A DNA stretch of 64,000 nucleotides from SP197 sp965242595 (GTDB taxonomy: Bacteria; Pseudomonadota; Alphaproteobacteria; SP197). Within the stretch, counting starts at the first letter, position 1. Each line of letters starts with the position of its first letter. The notes under the pieces were generated by a model. The model did not search any database. It worked only from the letters and a program-made list of their open reading frames with translations, and was not told where the DNA came from. The position numbers and the translations under genes were made by a program. Of this stretch, positions 1 to 6,464 are shown in pieces. The stretch spans positions 2,232,001 to 2,296,000 of the forward strand of contig OZ251464.1 in assembly GCA_965242595.1 (NCBI GenBank), written 5' to 3'.

Positions 1-278
1 GGCCCGGAACTGTGGCCCAGGAGGTTGAGCGTCTGGGGGACGCCGTGGCTGATCGGGCTGCTGTCGCCCGCGATGCCATAGACGATGCCGTCGGTATGAT
101 CCCGATTCGGGCAGTTGAGGGCGACTGAGTTCGCGCTCCCGCATAGAAGGGCTTGCGCCCGCGCCTCCCCCGGCGCCCCCAGCGCCAGCGCGGCCAGCAG
201 CGCGGCAGCGAGGCCGCCCAGGGCCGGACGCCCGCGCGGGGAAGCGGGCAGAGGTTGGGTGTCGATGCTTGCGACCAT
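1..278 (-). CDS. Secreted or surface protein, N-terminal part only (runs off the left edge)
   Basis: Only the first 92 codons are in the window. The ATG at 278 follows a strong ribosome binding site (AAGGAGGA about 6 bases upstream), which fixes the start. The N terminus is a long signal-peptide-like segment: a polar stretch with arginines up to residue 20, a hydrophobic Ala/Leu/Gly core at about 21-36, and a probable cleavage site around GEARA-QA (41-42). The mature part begins with two cysteines (about residues 46 and 56) and small-residue-rich sequence. Export is a firm inference; the function is not visible. The sequence after cleavage resembles the start of large autotransporter-like or repeat-rich surface proteins, but that is a guess that needs the missing part. 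Confidence 0.6.
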   Translation of the reverse strand, partial: MVASIDTQPLPASPRGRPALGGLAAALLAALALGAPGEARAQALLCGSANSVALNCPNRDHTDGIVYGIAGDSSPISHGVPQTLNLLGHSSG

Positions 279-508
279 CTTCAGATCCTCCTTCAAGGCG
301 CCCGTTCACCCCCAGTCCATCCCAACCATTAAAAATCCCCCAAAGCCACCCCCGTCAACCCCACAACCCTATTACCCCCCCCCCCCCGCGACACAACCCC
401 TCCCGGCGCGGCGCCCGCGTCCAGCGCACGGACGCAGATTCCAGGCGCCACGCCATCGCCCCCATGCCATGCCTGCCATCCAGGCAGCGAACCCGACAGG
501 AGGCCGCC

Positions 509-826
509 ATGACCGAACAGCAGGCGCGCCAGATCGCCGAAGCGGCCTTCAAGGCGCATTTCAGCGATGTCGATATCGTCACCATCGGCGTCGAACCCGA
601 CTTCGACATTTATGACGAACCCTTGCTGGACGTGCGCATCGTCTATGACGCCGAGGTCGAGCGGGTGGTCGGCCCGGAGGGCGGGAACGGTCGCAGCCTC
701 GTGAAGGTGCTCTCGGAGATCGTCGATAAGCTGTGGTACGAGGCGGAGGACTCCCGGGTGTGGCCGCACGTCCACTTCATCTCCAAATCCGACTATGACC
801 TGCGCGAGCAGGAGGAGGCGGCATAG
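509..826 (+). CDS. Small hypothetical protein (105 aa)
   Basis: An acidic 105-residue protein with a clear start: the ATG at 509 has AGGAGG eight bases upstream, whereas the longer open frame upstream is low-complexity C-rich sequence and was rejected as coding. The predicted fold alternates helices and strands: an N-terminal helix (residues 1-18), a strand-rich part (DVDIVTIGVEPDFD, LLDVRIVYD, about 20-50), then a helix (VKVLSEIVDKLWYEAED) and a C-terminal strand (VHFISKSD). No signal peptide, membrane segment or recognisable catalytic motif. Small acidic proteins of this shape occur as partners of nucleotidyltransferase/HEPN modules, but nothing adjacent supports that here. The downstream gene is convergent. 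Function unknown. Confidence 0.6.
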   Translation: MTEQQARQIAEAAFKAHFSDVDIVTIGVEPDFDIYDEPLLDVRIVYDAEVERVVGPEGGNGRSLVKVLSEIVDKLWYEAEDSRVWPHVHFISKSDYDLREQEEAA

Positions 827-883
827 CCACCCCCCCCCCCAACGCACAACCCCGCCGGCCGCCGCGCCCCCCCCCCCGGCCGT

Positions 884-2266
884 CTATGCCAGATGCAGCA
901 GGCGGCGATACTCCAACTCGCCGATATGATGGTTGAACTCGCGGTATTCCGACCATTTGAGGGCGCTGTAAAGCTGCCACCAGCGGCGCCCGAAATACTC
1001 CGGCAGCGCCTCGGCGCCATCGAAGGCGCGCAGGGCATCCAGCCATTCCACCGGCAGCGCCCGGGCGTCGGCACCGGCACCGGCGCCTGTGGCCGCCCCG
1101 CCCGGGTCCAGCTCCGCCGTCAGGCCGCGATGAACCCCCGCCAGCACCGCCGCCAGCACCAGATAGGGGTTGGCGTCGGCCCCGGCCACGCGGTGCTCGA
1201 TGCGCCGGGCGCTGGCGGGGCCGCTGGGCACGCGCAGGGCCACATTGCGGTTGTTGTAGCCCCAGCTGACCCTCTGCGACACCCAGCCCGGCGCCGCCAG
1301 GCGGCGAAAGCCGTTGACATTGGGCGCCCAGATCGGCACCGCCTCCGCCATGGTCGCCGCCAGCCCGCCGATGGCGTGGCGCAGCCGCCGGCTACCCCGG
1401 GCGCTGCCATCGTCGAACACATTGGCGCCCTGCCGGTCCAGCAGCGACAGATGCACATGGGTGCCGCTGGTGGAAAGCTCGCGAAACGGGCGGGCCATGA
1501 AGGTCGCGGTCAGGCCGTGGCGCCCGGCCACCCCCTTCACCGCCCGCTTCAGCAACAGGGCGTGGTCGCAGGCGGCCAGCATATCGCCGCCATGGCGCAG
1601 ATTGATCTCGAACTGCGCCGGCGCATATTCCACCGTCGCCACATCGGCGGGAATGTTCTGCGCCCGGCAGGCGGCGGCGATATCGTCCAGCACCGGCGCC
1701 CAGGCGTCCAGCTCCGCCATCAGATAAACCTGCGTGTCCGCCGGGCGCTCGCCGCTGGCAGGGGCGCGGGCCGGGCGCGGGCGCCCATTCTCCCCGCCCG
1801 CCCCGCCCGACTTTTCCACCAGGTAGAATTCCAGCTCGAAGGCCACCGCCGCGCCCAGCCCCAGCTCGTCCAGCCGGGCGGCCATGGCGGCGACGATATG
1901 GCGCGGGTCCAGCCACCAGGGCCGCCCGTCGCCGTCGCTCATGGAGAGCAGCAGTTGCGCCCGTTCCGGCCCCGCCCAGGGCACCGGCGCCAGCGTGCCC
2001 GGCACCGCATGGCAGGGATAATCCGGGTCGCCATCGGGGCTGCCCAGGCCGGTGCCATCGACATTGTTGCCCAGCATGTCCATGGCATAGGTGGAGCCGG
2101 GCAGCGCCATGCCCTCGCCATAGAGCTTGTCCAGGGCCGAGACATGCAGACGCTTGCCGCGCGGCACGCCGCCGATATCCGGCACCATGGCGTCGATCCA
2201 GCGCACCTCGGGATGGCGCGCCAGAAACTCCGCCGCCTCGCCGCCGCCGCGCCGGTCACGGGTCAT
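884..2266 (-). CDS. Glutamine synthetase family ligase (gamma-glutamylpolyamine synthetase-like)
   Basis: A 460-residue member of the glutamine synthetase superfamily. Visible family signatures are VAFELEFYL (metal-binding glutamate strand), QFEINLRHG, SGTHVHLSL, and the C-terminal NPYLVLAAVLAG. The N-terminal domain carries the GS beta-Grasp strand (VRWIDAMVPDIGGVPRGK). The sequence is closer to the GlnA3/PuuA type, which joins glutamate to amines such as putrescine in the cytoplasm, than to the assimilatory enzyme: it is short and has no adenylylation-site tyrosine region that I can recognise. Two further paralogues lie at 52.5 and 53.9 kb beside a polyamine-type importer. It follows trxA with a 55-base gap containing repeated GGTCATGGG elements; no strong ribosome binding site is visible. 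The substrate amine is not deducible. Confidence 0.85.
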   Translation of the reverse strand: MTRDRRGGGEAAEFLARHPEVRWIDAMVPDIGGVPRGKRLHVSALDKLYGEGMALPGSTYAMDMLGNNVDGTGLGSPDGDPDYPCHAVPGTLAPVPWAGPERAQLLLSMSDGDGRPWWLDPRHIVAAMAARLDELGLGAAVAFELEFYLVEKSGGAGGENGRPRPARAPASGERPADTQVYLMAELDAWAPVLDDIAAACRAQNIPADVATVEYAPAQFEINLRHGGDMLAACDHALLLKRAVKGVAGRHGLTATFMARPFRELSTSGTHVHLSLLDRQGANVFDDGSARGSRRLRHAIGGLAATMAEAVPIWAPNVNGFRRLAAPGWVSQRVSWGYNNRNVALRVPSGPASARRIEHRVAGADANPYLVLAAVLAGVHRGLTAELDPGGAATGAGAGADARALPVEWLDALRAFDGAEALPEYFGRRWWQLYSALKWSEYREFNHHIGELEYRRLLHLA

Positions 2267-2321
2267 GGGGTCACGCGGTCATGGGTCATGGGGCGCCTGC
2301 GGGCGGGCGCTCACCGGGCGC

Positions 2322-2642
2322 TCATATGGCGCCTTCCACCCACTCCAGCAGCTTGCTCCTGGGCAGGGCGCCCACCTTCACCGCCGCCACCTCGCCTGCC
2401 TTGAACATCATGATGGTGGGGATGCCGCGCACGCCATAGCGCGAAGGCGTGGCCGGGTTGTGGTCGATATTCACCTTCACCACCCGCACCCGGTCGCCAT
2501 ATTGCTGGGCCAGATCCTCCAGATGGGGCGCGATCTGCTTGCAGGGCCCGCACCATTCCGCCCAGAAATCCACCACAACCGGCCCCTCGGCTTCGAGGAC
2601 GTCGCGCTGAAAGGCCTCGTCTGTCGTATGTCGAATGCTCAT
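2322..2642 (-). CDS. trxA: Thioredoxin
   Basis: A 106-residue single-domain thioredoxin, the usual length for the family. It has the redox motif WCGPC at residues 30-34 in FWAEWCGPCK and the cis-proline GIPTIMMF at about 73-80, so it should be a functional cytoplasmic dithiol reductant. The chosen ATG at 2642 is preceded by AGGAG about 8 bases upstream; a longer open frame continues upstream but runs through non-coding tandem repeats and is rejected. The next gene downstream is the glutamine-synthetase-like ligase on the same strand. In many alphaproteobacteria trxA sits beside addA and folC, which are absent here, so this may be a second thioredoxin copy or a rearranged locus. Confidence 0.93.
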   Translation of the reverse strand: MSIRHTTDEAFQRDVLEAEGPVVVDFWAEWCGPCKQIAPHLEDLAQQYGDRVRVVKVNIDHNPATPSRYGVRGIPTIMMFKAGEVAAVKVGALPRSKLLEWVEGAI

Positions 2643-2656
2643 GGCGGTCTCCTGTC

Positions 2657-2767
2657 CCCCTGTGTCTGGCCCCTGTGTTCGGCCCGTGTCCAACCCCTGT
2701 GTCTGGCCTGTGTCCGGCCCTTGTGTTCGGCCCGTGTCTCCGGCCCGTCCGTCCAGCCCGTGCCCGG
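2657..2767. repeat. Degenerate 11-13 bp tandem repeat upstream of trxA
   Basis: About nine head-to-tail units of the form CCCCTGTGTCTGG, varying between 11 and 13 bases (CCCCTGTGTTCGG, CCCGTGTCCAA, CCTGTGTCCGG, CCCGTGTCTCCGG and similar). The first unit ends about 15 bases from the trxA start, so the array covers the whole upstream promoter region on the minus strand. Unit length is not a multiple of three and the frames through it are low-complexity, so it is not coding. Confidence 0.75.
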
Positions 2768-3073
2768 CGCCCTGGCGCGGAACCGCGCCGACCGCCATCG
2801 TCCCCGCCGCCCCAGCGTCGGAGGCCGCGTCGAGACCGAACCGCACCCCCATTGTGGAAAGCCCCAGGCGCCAGCGTCAAGCGCCCCCGCCCCGGCCCGC
2901 GCCATACATCCCCGGCGGAAACCCCCCCGCGCCGCCAGAGGGCGCCACCCCGGAAAACCCCGCCCACCACAACCGAACCCGATAACCCGGCCCCCCACCA
3001 GAGCCGCCCGCGCCTCCTCGAGATGGCGCGAGATCGCGCGCTTGTGCTTTGCAGGCGTGCCCCCGTCCAGGCG
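2768..3073. other. Gene-free stretch between trxA repeats and the membrane-protein array
   Basis: Roughly 300 bases of C-rich sequence. Every open frame crossing it is a low-complexity Pro/Arg/Ala reading with no start context or family resemblance. It lies downstream of the last copy of the tandem membrane-protein array and upstream of trxA. I see no RNA gene or convincing terminator in it; a run of purine/pyrimidine blocks near 3000-3060 is unremarkable. Confidence 0.5.
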
Positions 3074-3586
3074 CTATTCCGCCGGCGCCGAAGGCCCGGA
3101 TGTGCGCCGGATCAATTCCTTCAAAGCCGCCATGGATTCCTCGTGACGACGCTCATTCTCCGCCACCGCCTCCTCATGCGCTGCCATCGTTTCCTTATGC
3201 GCCGCCATCGTTTCCTCATGCGCCGCCATCGTTTCCTTATGCGCTGCCATCGCTTCCTCGTGACGGCGTTCATTCGCCGCCATCGCCTCCTCGTGGCGGC
3301 GTTTATTCGTTTCCATCGCCTCCGCGTGGCGCTGATCGTCGGCAAGGCGTTGTTGATCCAGGGCCCTGGCACGGTCTTTGTTGCTACGATTCATGGCCGC
3401 AATACCGCACCAGATTCCAATGGCAGCGATAACGGCTGCCAGGGCGGAAATACCCCCAACAATGGAAGAAACCCATGCCAAAGCCAAGCTGGACTCTTGA
3501 AAAGCCAAGGTCGCCTCCTGGAAAGCCATGGTGGACTCCAGGCTGGCCTCTTGAAAGGCCACGGTCGCAATTTCAAACTCGCTCAC
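3074..3586 (-). CDS. MSEFEIA-family membrane coiled-coil protein, array copy 1
   Basis: A 170-residue protein of a family I do not recognise. Order: invariant N terminus MSEFEIATVAFQ; three short AFQEASL/AFQEATL-type repeats (about residues 10-34); one membrane segment (LAWVSSIVGGISALAAVIAAIGIW, about 36-60); a basic juxtamembrane stretch NRSNKDRARALDQQR implying that the C terminus is cytoplasmic; a charged helical tail built of heptads such as HEEAMAA and HKETMAA plus NERRHEEAM units; and an invariant end LIRRTSGPSAPAE. It starts with GTG at 3586, preceded by AAAGGAGGG. It is the most downstream of five copies on this strand, 50 bases from the next. The tail should form a long amphipathic helix or coiled coil. 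Function unknown. Confidence 0.8.
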   Translation of the reverse strand: MSEFEIATVAFQEASLESTMAFQEATLAFQESSLALAWVSSIVGGISALAAVIAAIGIWCGIAAMNRSNKDRARALDQQRLADDQRHAEAMETNKRRHEEAMAANERRHEEAMAAHKETMAAHEETMAAHKETMAAHEEAVAENERRHEESMAALKELIRRTSGPSAPAE

Positions 3587-3636
3587 AGAATGTCCCTCCT
3601 TTCGCCTACGATTCCGGCGCCGTCTTCAGCAAGACG

Positions 3637-4095
3637 CTATTCCGCCGGCGCCGAAGGCCCGGATGTGCGCCGGATCAATTCCTTCAAAGCCGCCATGGAT
3701 TCCTCATGTTCCGCCTTATGCGCCGCCATCGTTTCCCTATGTGCCGTCATCGCCTCCTCGTGACGACGCTCATTCTCCGCCACCGCCTCCTCATGCGCCG
3801 CCATCGTTTCCTTATGCGCCGCCATCGCCTCCTCGTGACGGCGTTCATTCGCCGCCATCGCCTCCGCATGGCGCTGATCGTCGGCAAGGCGTTGTTGATC
3901 CAGAGCCCTGGCACGGTCTTTGTTGCTACGATTCATGGCCGCAATACCGCACCAGATTCCTATGGCAGCGATAACGGCTGCCAGGGCGGAAATGCCCCCA
4001 ACAATGGAAGAAACCCATGCCAAAGCCAGGCTGGACTCTTGAAAAGCCAAGGTTGCCTCCTGGAAAGCCACGGTCGCAATTTCAAACTCGCTCAC
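3637..4095 (-). CDS. MSEFEIA-family membrane coiled-coil protein, array copy 2
   Basis: A 152-residue paralogue of the copy at 3074, nearly identical through the start, the membrane segment and the C-terminal end. It differs in repeat content: two AFQE repeats before the membrane segment, and a tail with HAEAMAANERRHEEAMAAH, HKETMAAH, NERRHEEAMTAH and KAEHEESMAALK units. GTG start at 4095 behind the same AAAGGAGGG site. The 50-base spacer to copy 1 is almost identical to the spacers after copies 3 and 5, which points to recent duplication or gene conversion of whole units. Same predicted topology: short outside N terminus, one membrane helix, cytoplasmic helical tail. Function unknown. Confidence 0.8.
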   Translation of the reverse strand: MSEFEIATVAFQEATLAFQESSLALAWVSSIVGGISALAAVIAAIGIWCGIAAMNRSNKDRARALDQQRLADDQRHAEAMAANERRHEEAMAAHKETMAAHEEAVAENERRHEEAMTAHRETMAAHKAEHEESMAALKELIRRTSGPSAPAE

Positions 4096-4145
4096 AGAAT
4101 GTCCCTCCTTTCGCCTACAATTCCGGCGCCGTCTTCAGCAAGACG

Positions 4146-4550
4146 CTATTCCGCCGGCGCCGAAGGCCCGGATGTGCGCCGGATCAATTCCTTCAGAGCC
4201 GCCATGGATTCCTCGTGACGACGCTCATTCTCCGCCACCGCCTCCTCATGCGCCGCCATCGTTTCCTTATGCGCTGCCATCGCCTCTTCATGACGGCGTT
4301 TATTCGCCGCCATCGTTTCCCTATGCGCCGTCATCGCCTCCGCATGGCGCTGATCGTCGGCAAGGCGTTGTTGATCCAGGGCCCTGGCACGGTCTTTGTT
4401 GCTACGATTCATGGCCGCAATACCGCACCAGATTCCTATGGCAGCGATAACGGCTGCCAGGGCGGAAATGCCCCCACCAATGGAAGAAACCCATGCCAAA
4501 GCCAAGGTCGCCTCCTGGAAAGCCACGGTCGCAATTTCAAATTCGCTCAC
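4146..4550 (-). CDS. MSEFEIA-family membrane coiled-coil protein, array copy 3
   Basis: At 134 residues this is one of the two shortest array members. It carries one AFQEATL repeat before the membrane segment (SSIGGGISALAAVIAAIGIW; the valine of other copies is glycine here, as in copy 5), and a short tail: HAEAMTAHRETMAANKRRHEEAMAAH followed by HKETMAAHEEAVAENERRHEESMAALKELI. GTG start at 4550. The upstream spacer (4551-4627) is 77 bases, longer than the other 50-base spacers, because CACGATTCC-type sequence is repeated within it. The protein is in frame throughout, so length variation in the family keeps the reading frame. Confidence 0.8.
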   Translation of the reverse strand: MSEFEIATVAFQEATLALAWVSSIGGGISALAAVIAAIGIWCGIAAMNRSNKDRARALDQQRLADDQRHAEAMTAHRETMAANKRRHEEAMAAHKETMAAHEEAVAENERRHEESMAALKELIRRTSGPSAPAE

Positions 4551-4627
4551 AGAATGCCCCTCCTTTCGCCCACGATCCCTTTCCCCACGATTCCAGCCAC
4601 GATTCCGGCGCCGTTTCCAGCATGACG

Positions 4628-5140
4628 CTATTCCGCCGGCGCCGAAGGCCCGGATGTGCGCCGGATCAATTCCTTCAAAGCCGCCATGGATTCCTCATGT
4701 TCCGCCTTATGCGCCGCCATCGTTTCCCTATGTGCCGTCATCGCCTCCGCGTGACGACGCTCATTCTCAGCCACCGCCTCCTCATGCGCCGCCATCGTTT
4801 CCTTATGCGCCGCCATCGCCTCCTCGTGACGTCGTTTATTCGCCGCCATCGTTTCCCTATGCGCCGCCATCGCCTCCTCGTGGCGCTGATCGTCGGCAAG
4901 GCGTTGTTGATCCAGAGCCCTGGCACGGTCTTTGTTGCTACGATTCATGGCCGCAATACCGCACCAGATTCCTATGGCAGCGATAACGGCTGCCAGGGCG
5001 GAAATGCCCCCAACAATGGAAGAAACCCATGCCAAAGCCAGGCTAGACTCTTGAAAAGCCAAGGTCGCCTCCTGGAAAGCCATGGTGGACTCCAGACTGG
5101 CCTCTTGAAAAGCCACGGTCGCAATTTCAAATTCGCTCAC
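4628..5140 (-). CDS. MSEFEIA-family membrane coiled-coil protein, array copy 4
   Basis: A 170-residue copy with the same N-terminal repeat pattern as copy 1 (AFQEASLESTMAFQEATL then AFQESSL), but a tail that ends like copy 2 (HAEAMTAHRETMAAHKAEHEESMAALK). It therefore looks like a mosaic of copies 1 and 2, as expected from unequal crossing-over or gene conversion inside the array. GTG start at 5140 with AAAGGAGGG upstream. One predicted membrane helix, positively charged residues directly after it, and a His/Glu/Met/Ala-rich helical tail. No catalytic motif is visible. Confidence 0.8.
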   Translation of the reverse strand: MSEFEIATVAFQEASLESTMAFQEATLAFQESSLALAWVSSIVGGISALAAVIAAIGIWCGIAAMNRSNKDRARALDQQRLADDQRHEEAMAAHRETMAANKRRHEEAMAAHKETMAAHEEAVAENERRHAEAMTAHRETMAAHKAEHEESMAALKELIRRTSGPSAPAE

Positions 5141-5190
5141 AGAATGTCCCTCCTTTCGCCTACGATTCCGGCGCCGTCTTCAGCAAGACG

Positions 5191-5586
5191 CTATTCCGCC
5201 GGCGCCGAAGGCCCGGATGTGCGCCGGATCAATTCCTTCAAAGCCGCCATGGATTCCTCATGTTCCGCCTTATGCGCCGCCATCGTTTCCTTATGCGCTG
5301 CCATCGCCTCCTCGTGACGGCGTTTATTCGTTTCCATCGCTTCCTCGTGACGGCGTTCATTCGCCGCCATCGCCTCCGCGTGGCGCTGATCGTCGGCAAG
5401 GCGTTGTTGATCCAGAGCCCTGGCACGGTCTTTGTTGCTGCGATTCATGGCCGCAATACCGCACCAGATTCCTATGGCAGCGATAACGGCTGCCAGGGCG
5501 GAAATACCCCCACCAATGGAAGAAACCCATGCCAAAGCCAAGCTCGCCTCTTGAAAGGCCACAGTCGCAATTTCAAATTCGCTCAC
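5191..5586 (-). CDS. MSEFEIA-family membrane coiled-coil protein, array copy 5 (promoter-proximal)
   Basis: A 131-residue copy and the first to be transcribed if the array is one operon. One AFQEASL repeat, then the membrane segment in the SSIGGGISAL version, and a tail HAEAMAANERRHEEAMETNKRRHEEAM, HKETMAAHKAEHEESMAALK. An upstream in-frame extension to 5664 exists, but the conserved GTG at 5586 with a GGAGGG site is shared by all five copies and is preferred. A TTGACA-type promoter lies about 100 bases upstream. All five copies end in the same RRTSGPSAPAE sequence, so both ends are under constraint or recently homogenised. Confidence 0.8.
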   Translation of the reverse strand: MSEFEIATVAFQEASLALAWVSSIGGGISALAAVIAAIGIWCGIAAMNRSNKDRARALDQQRLADDQRHAEAMAANERRHEEAMETNKRRHEEAMAAHKETMAAHKAEHEESMAALKELIRRTSGPSAPAE

Positions 5587-5686
5587 AGAATGTCCCTCCT
5601 TATCGCCCGCGATCTCTCTTGCCTTGTCGTGAACCCCGAACCCCGAACCGGTAAAATCGCCCACTCCCCAGCGGGAAAGATGGCGA

Positions 5687-5716
5687 ATCCTGGCGAAGGA
5701 AGGCGCGTCCTGTCAA
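5687..5716 (-). promoter_or_regulatory. Candidate sigma70-type promoter for the MSEFEIA array
   Basis: On the minus strand a perfect TTGACA (5711-5716) is followed 18 bases later by CAGGAT (5687-5692), a weak match to TATAAT. The predicted transcript would have a leader of about 95 bases before the GTG of copy 5. The -35 is convincing; the -10 is not. Confidence 0.4.
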
Positions 5717-5798
5717 GCGTTTTCCACCGCCACACCGCCCCCCACCGCCCCACCGCCGCGCGCCCCACAGCCCCACCCCCACCCCCACGCGCCAGCAT

Positions 5799-5828
5799 CT
5801 TGACCGCGCCCGCCGCTCTGCCCCATAG
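5799..5828 (+). promoter_or_regulatory. Sigma32 (heat-shock)-type promoter for hslVU
   Basis: CTTGAC at 5799-5804 and CCCCATAG at 5821-5828 are separated by 16 bases. This matches the known RpoH consensus (CTTGAAA, 11-16 bases, CCCCATnT) at nearly every important position. Transcription would start near 5835, about 36 bases before the hslV ATG. hslVU is a classical heat-shock operon, so site and gene agree. Confidence 0.7.
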
Positions 5829-5870
5829 CGTCCCCTGCCACAGCGATGGCATCCCGCCACGGAGCGCAGC

Positions 5871-6464
5871 ATGACCGATCCCGCCGCCGGCCGCTGGCAC
5901 GGCACCACCATCCTCTCCGTGCGCCGGGCCGGCCTGGTGGTCGTGGCCGGCGACGGCCAGGTCTCGCTCGGGGCCACAGTGGTGAAGGGCAACGCCCGCA
6001 AGGTCCGCCGCCTGGGCGCCAGCAGCGGCGCGGACGGCAAGGGCGCGGTGCTGGCCGGTTTCGCCGGGGCCACCGCCGACGCCTTCACCCTGTTCGAACG
6101 CCTGGAGGCCAAGCTGGAGCGTCACCCAGGCCAGCTGGCCCGCGCCTGCGTCGAACTGGCTCGCGACTGGCGCAGCGACCGCTACCTGCGCCGCCTGGAG
6201 GCGCTGATGGCGGTGGCCGACGCCCGCGTCTCGCTGCTGGTCTCCGGCACCGGCGACGTGCTGGAGCCGGAAGACGGCATCGTCGCCATCGGCTCCGGCG
6301 GCACCTACGCCCTGGCGGCCGCCCGCGCCCTGGCGGCGGTGGAAGGGCTGGCCGCCGACGACATCGCCCGCCGCAGCCTGGAGATCGCCGCCGACATCTG
6401 CGTCTATACCAACCGCAGCATCGCCATGGAAACCCTCGCCTGCGCCCCGGACGCCCCGCCGTGA
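5871..6464 (+). CDS. hslV: ATP-dependent protease HslVU, peptidase subunit HslV
   Basis: A 197-residue HslV (ClpQ), the proteolytic chamber of the HslVU protease in the cytoplasm. The N terminus WHGTTILSVRR contains the catalytic threonine (residue 12 or 13) after an 11-12 residue propeptide, as is usual in alphaproteobacteria; the propeptide must be removed to free it. Further family signatures are VAGDGQVSLG, KGNARKVRRL, GFAGATADAFTLFERLE, and the C-terminal TNRSIAMETL, which closes with residues used by HslU to bind. ATG at 5871 has GGAGCG upstream. The stop overlaps the GTG of hslU by four bases, so the two are translationally coupled, and a sigma32-type promoter precedes them. Confidence 0.97.
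   Translation: MTDPAAGRWHGTTILSVRRAGLVVVAGDGQVSLGATVVKGNARKVRRLGASSGADGKGAVLAGFAGATADAFTLFERLEAKLERHPGQLARACVELARDWRSDRYLRRLEALMAVADARVSLLVSGTGDVLEPEDGIVAIGSGGTYALAAARALAAVEGLAADDIARRSLEIAADICVYTNRSIAMETLACAPDAPP

Larger units (their letters stand above)
3074..5586 (-). repeat. Tandem gene array with internal 21-bp (heptad) repeats
   Basis: Five direct repeats of a gene-plus-spacer unit with periods of 563, 509, 482 and 563 bases. Within each unit two zones vary by whole codon blocks: the pre-membrane 7-residue AFQE(A/S)(T/S)L repeats, and the tail heptads (HEEAMAA, HKETMAA, HRETMAA). At DNA level these are 21-base repeats such as GCCGCCATCGTTTCCTTATGC. Start region, membrane segment, C-terminal 15 residues and 50-base spacers are almost invariant. 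This pattern fits slippage or unequal exchange in the repeats together with homogenisation of the rest. Confidence 0.85.

Noticed and set aside
269..508. N-terminal extension of the 105-residue protein
   Set aside because: The extension is Pro/Ser/Arg-rich low-complexity from C-tracts, while an ATG with AGGAGG at 509 is well placed.
893..2404. Plus-strand frame of 503 codons opposite the first ligase and thioredoxin
   Set aside because: Both opposite-strand genes carry clear catalytic motifs; the plus frame has none.
3074..5586. Regular short direct repeats resembling a CRISPR array
   Set aside because: The repeats are 21 bases, in frame and translate as heptads inside open genes with ribosome binding sites. 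There are no unique spacers and no cas genes.
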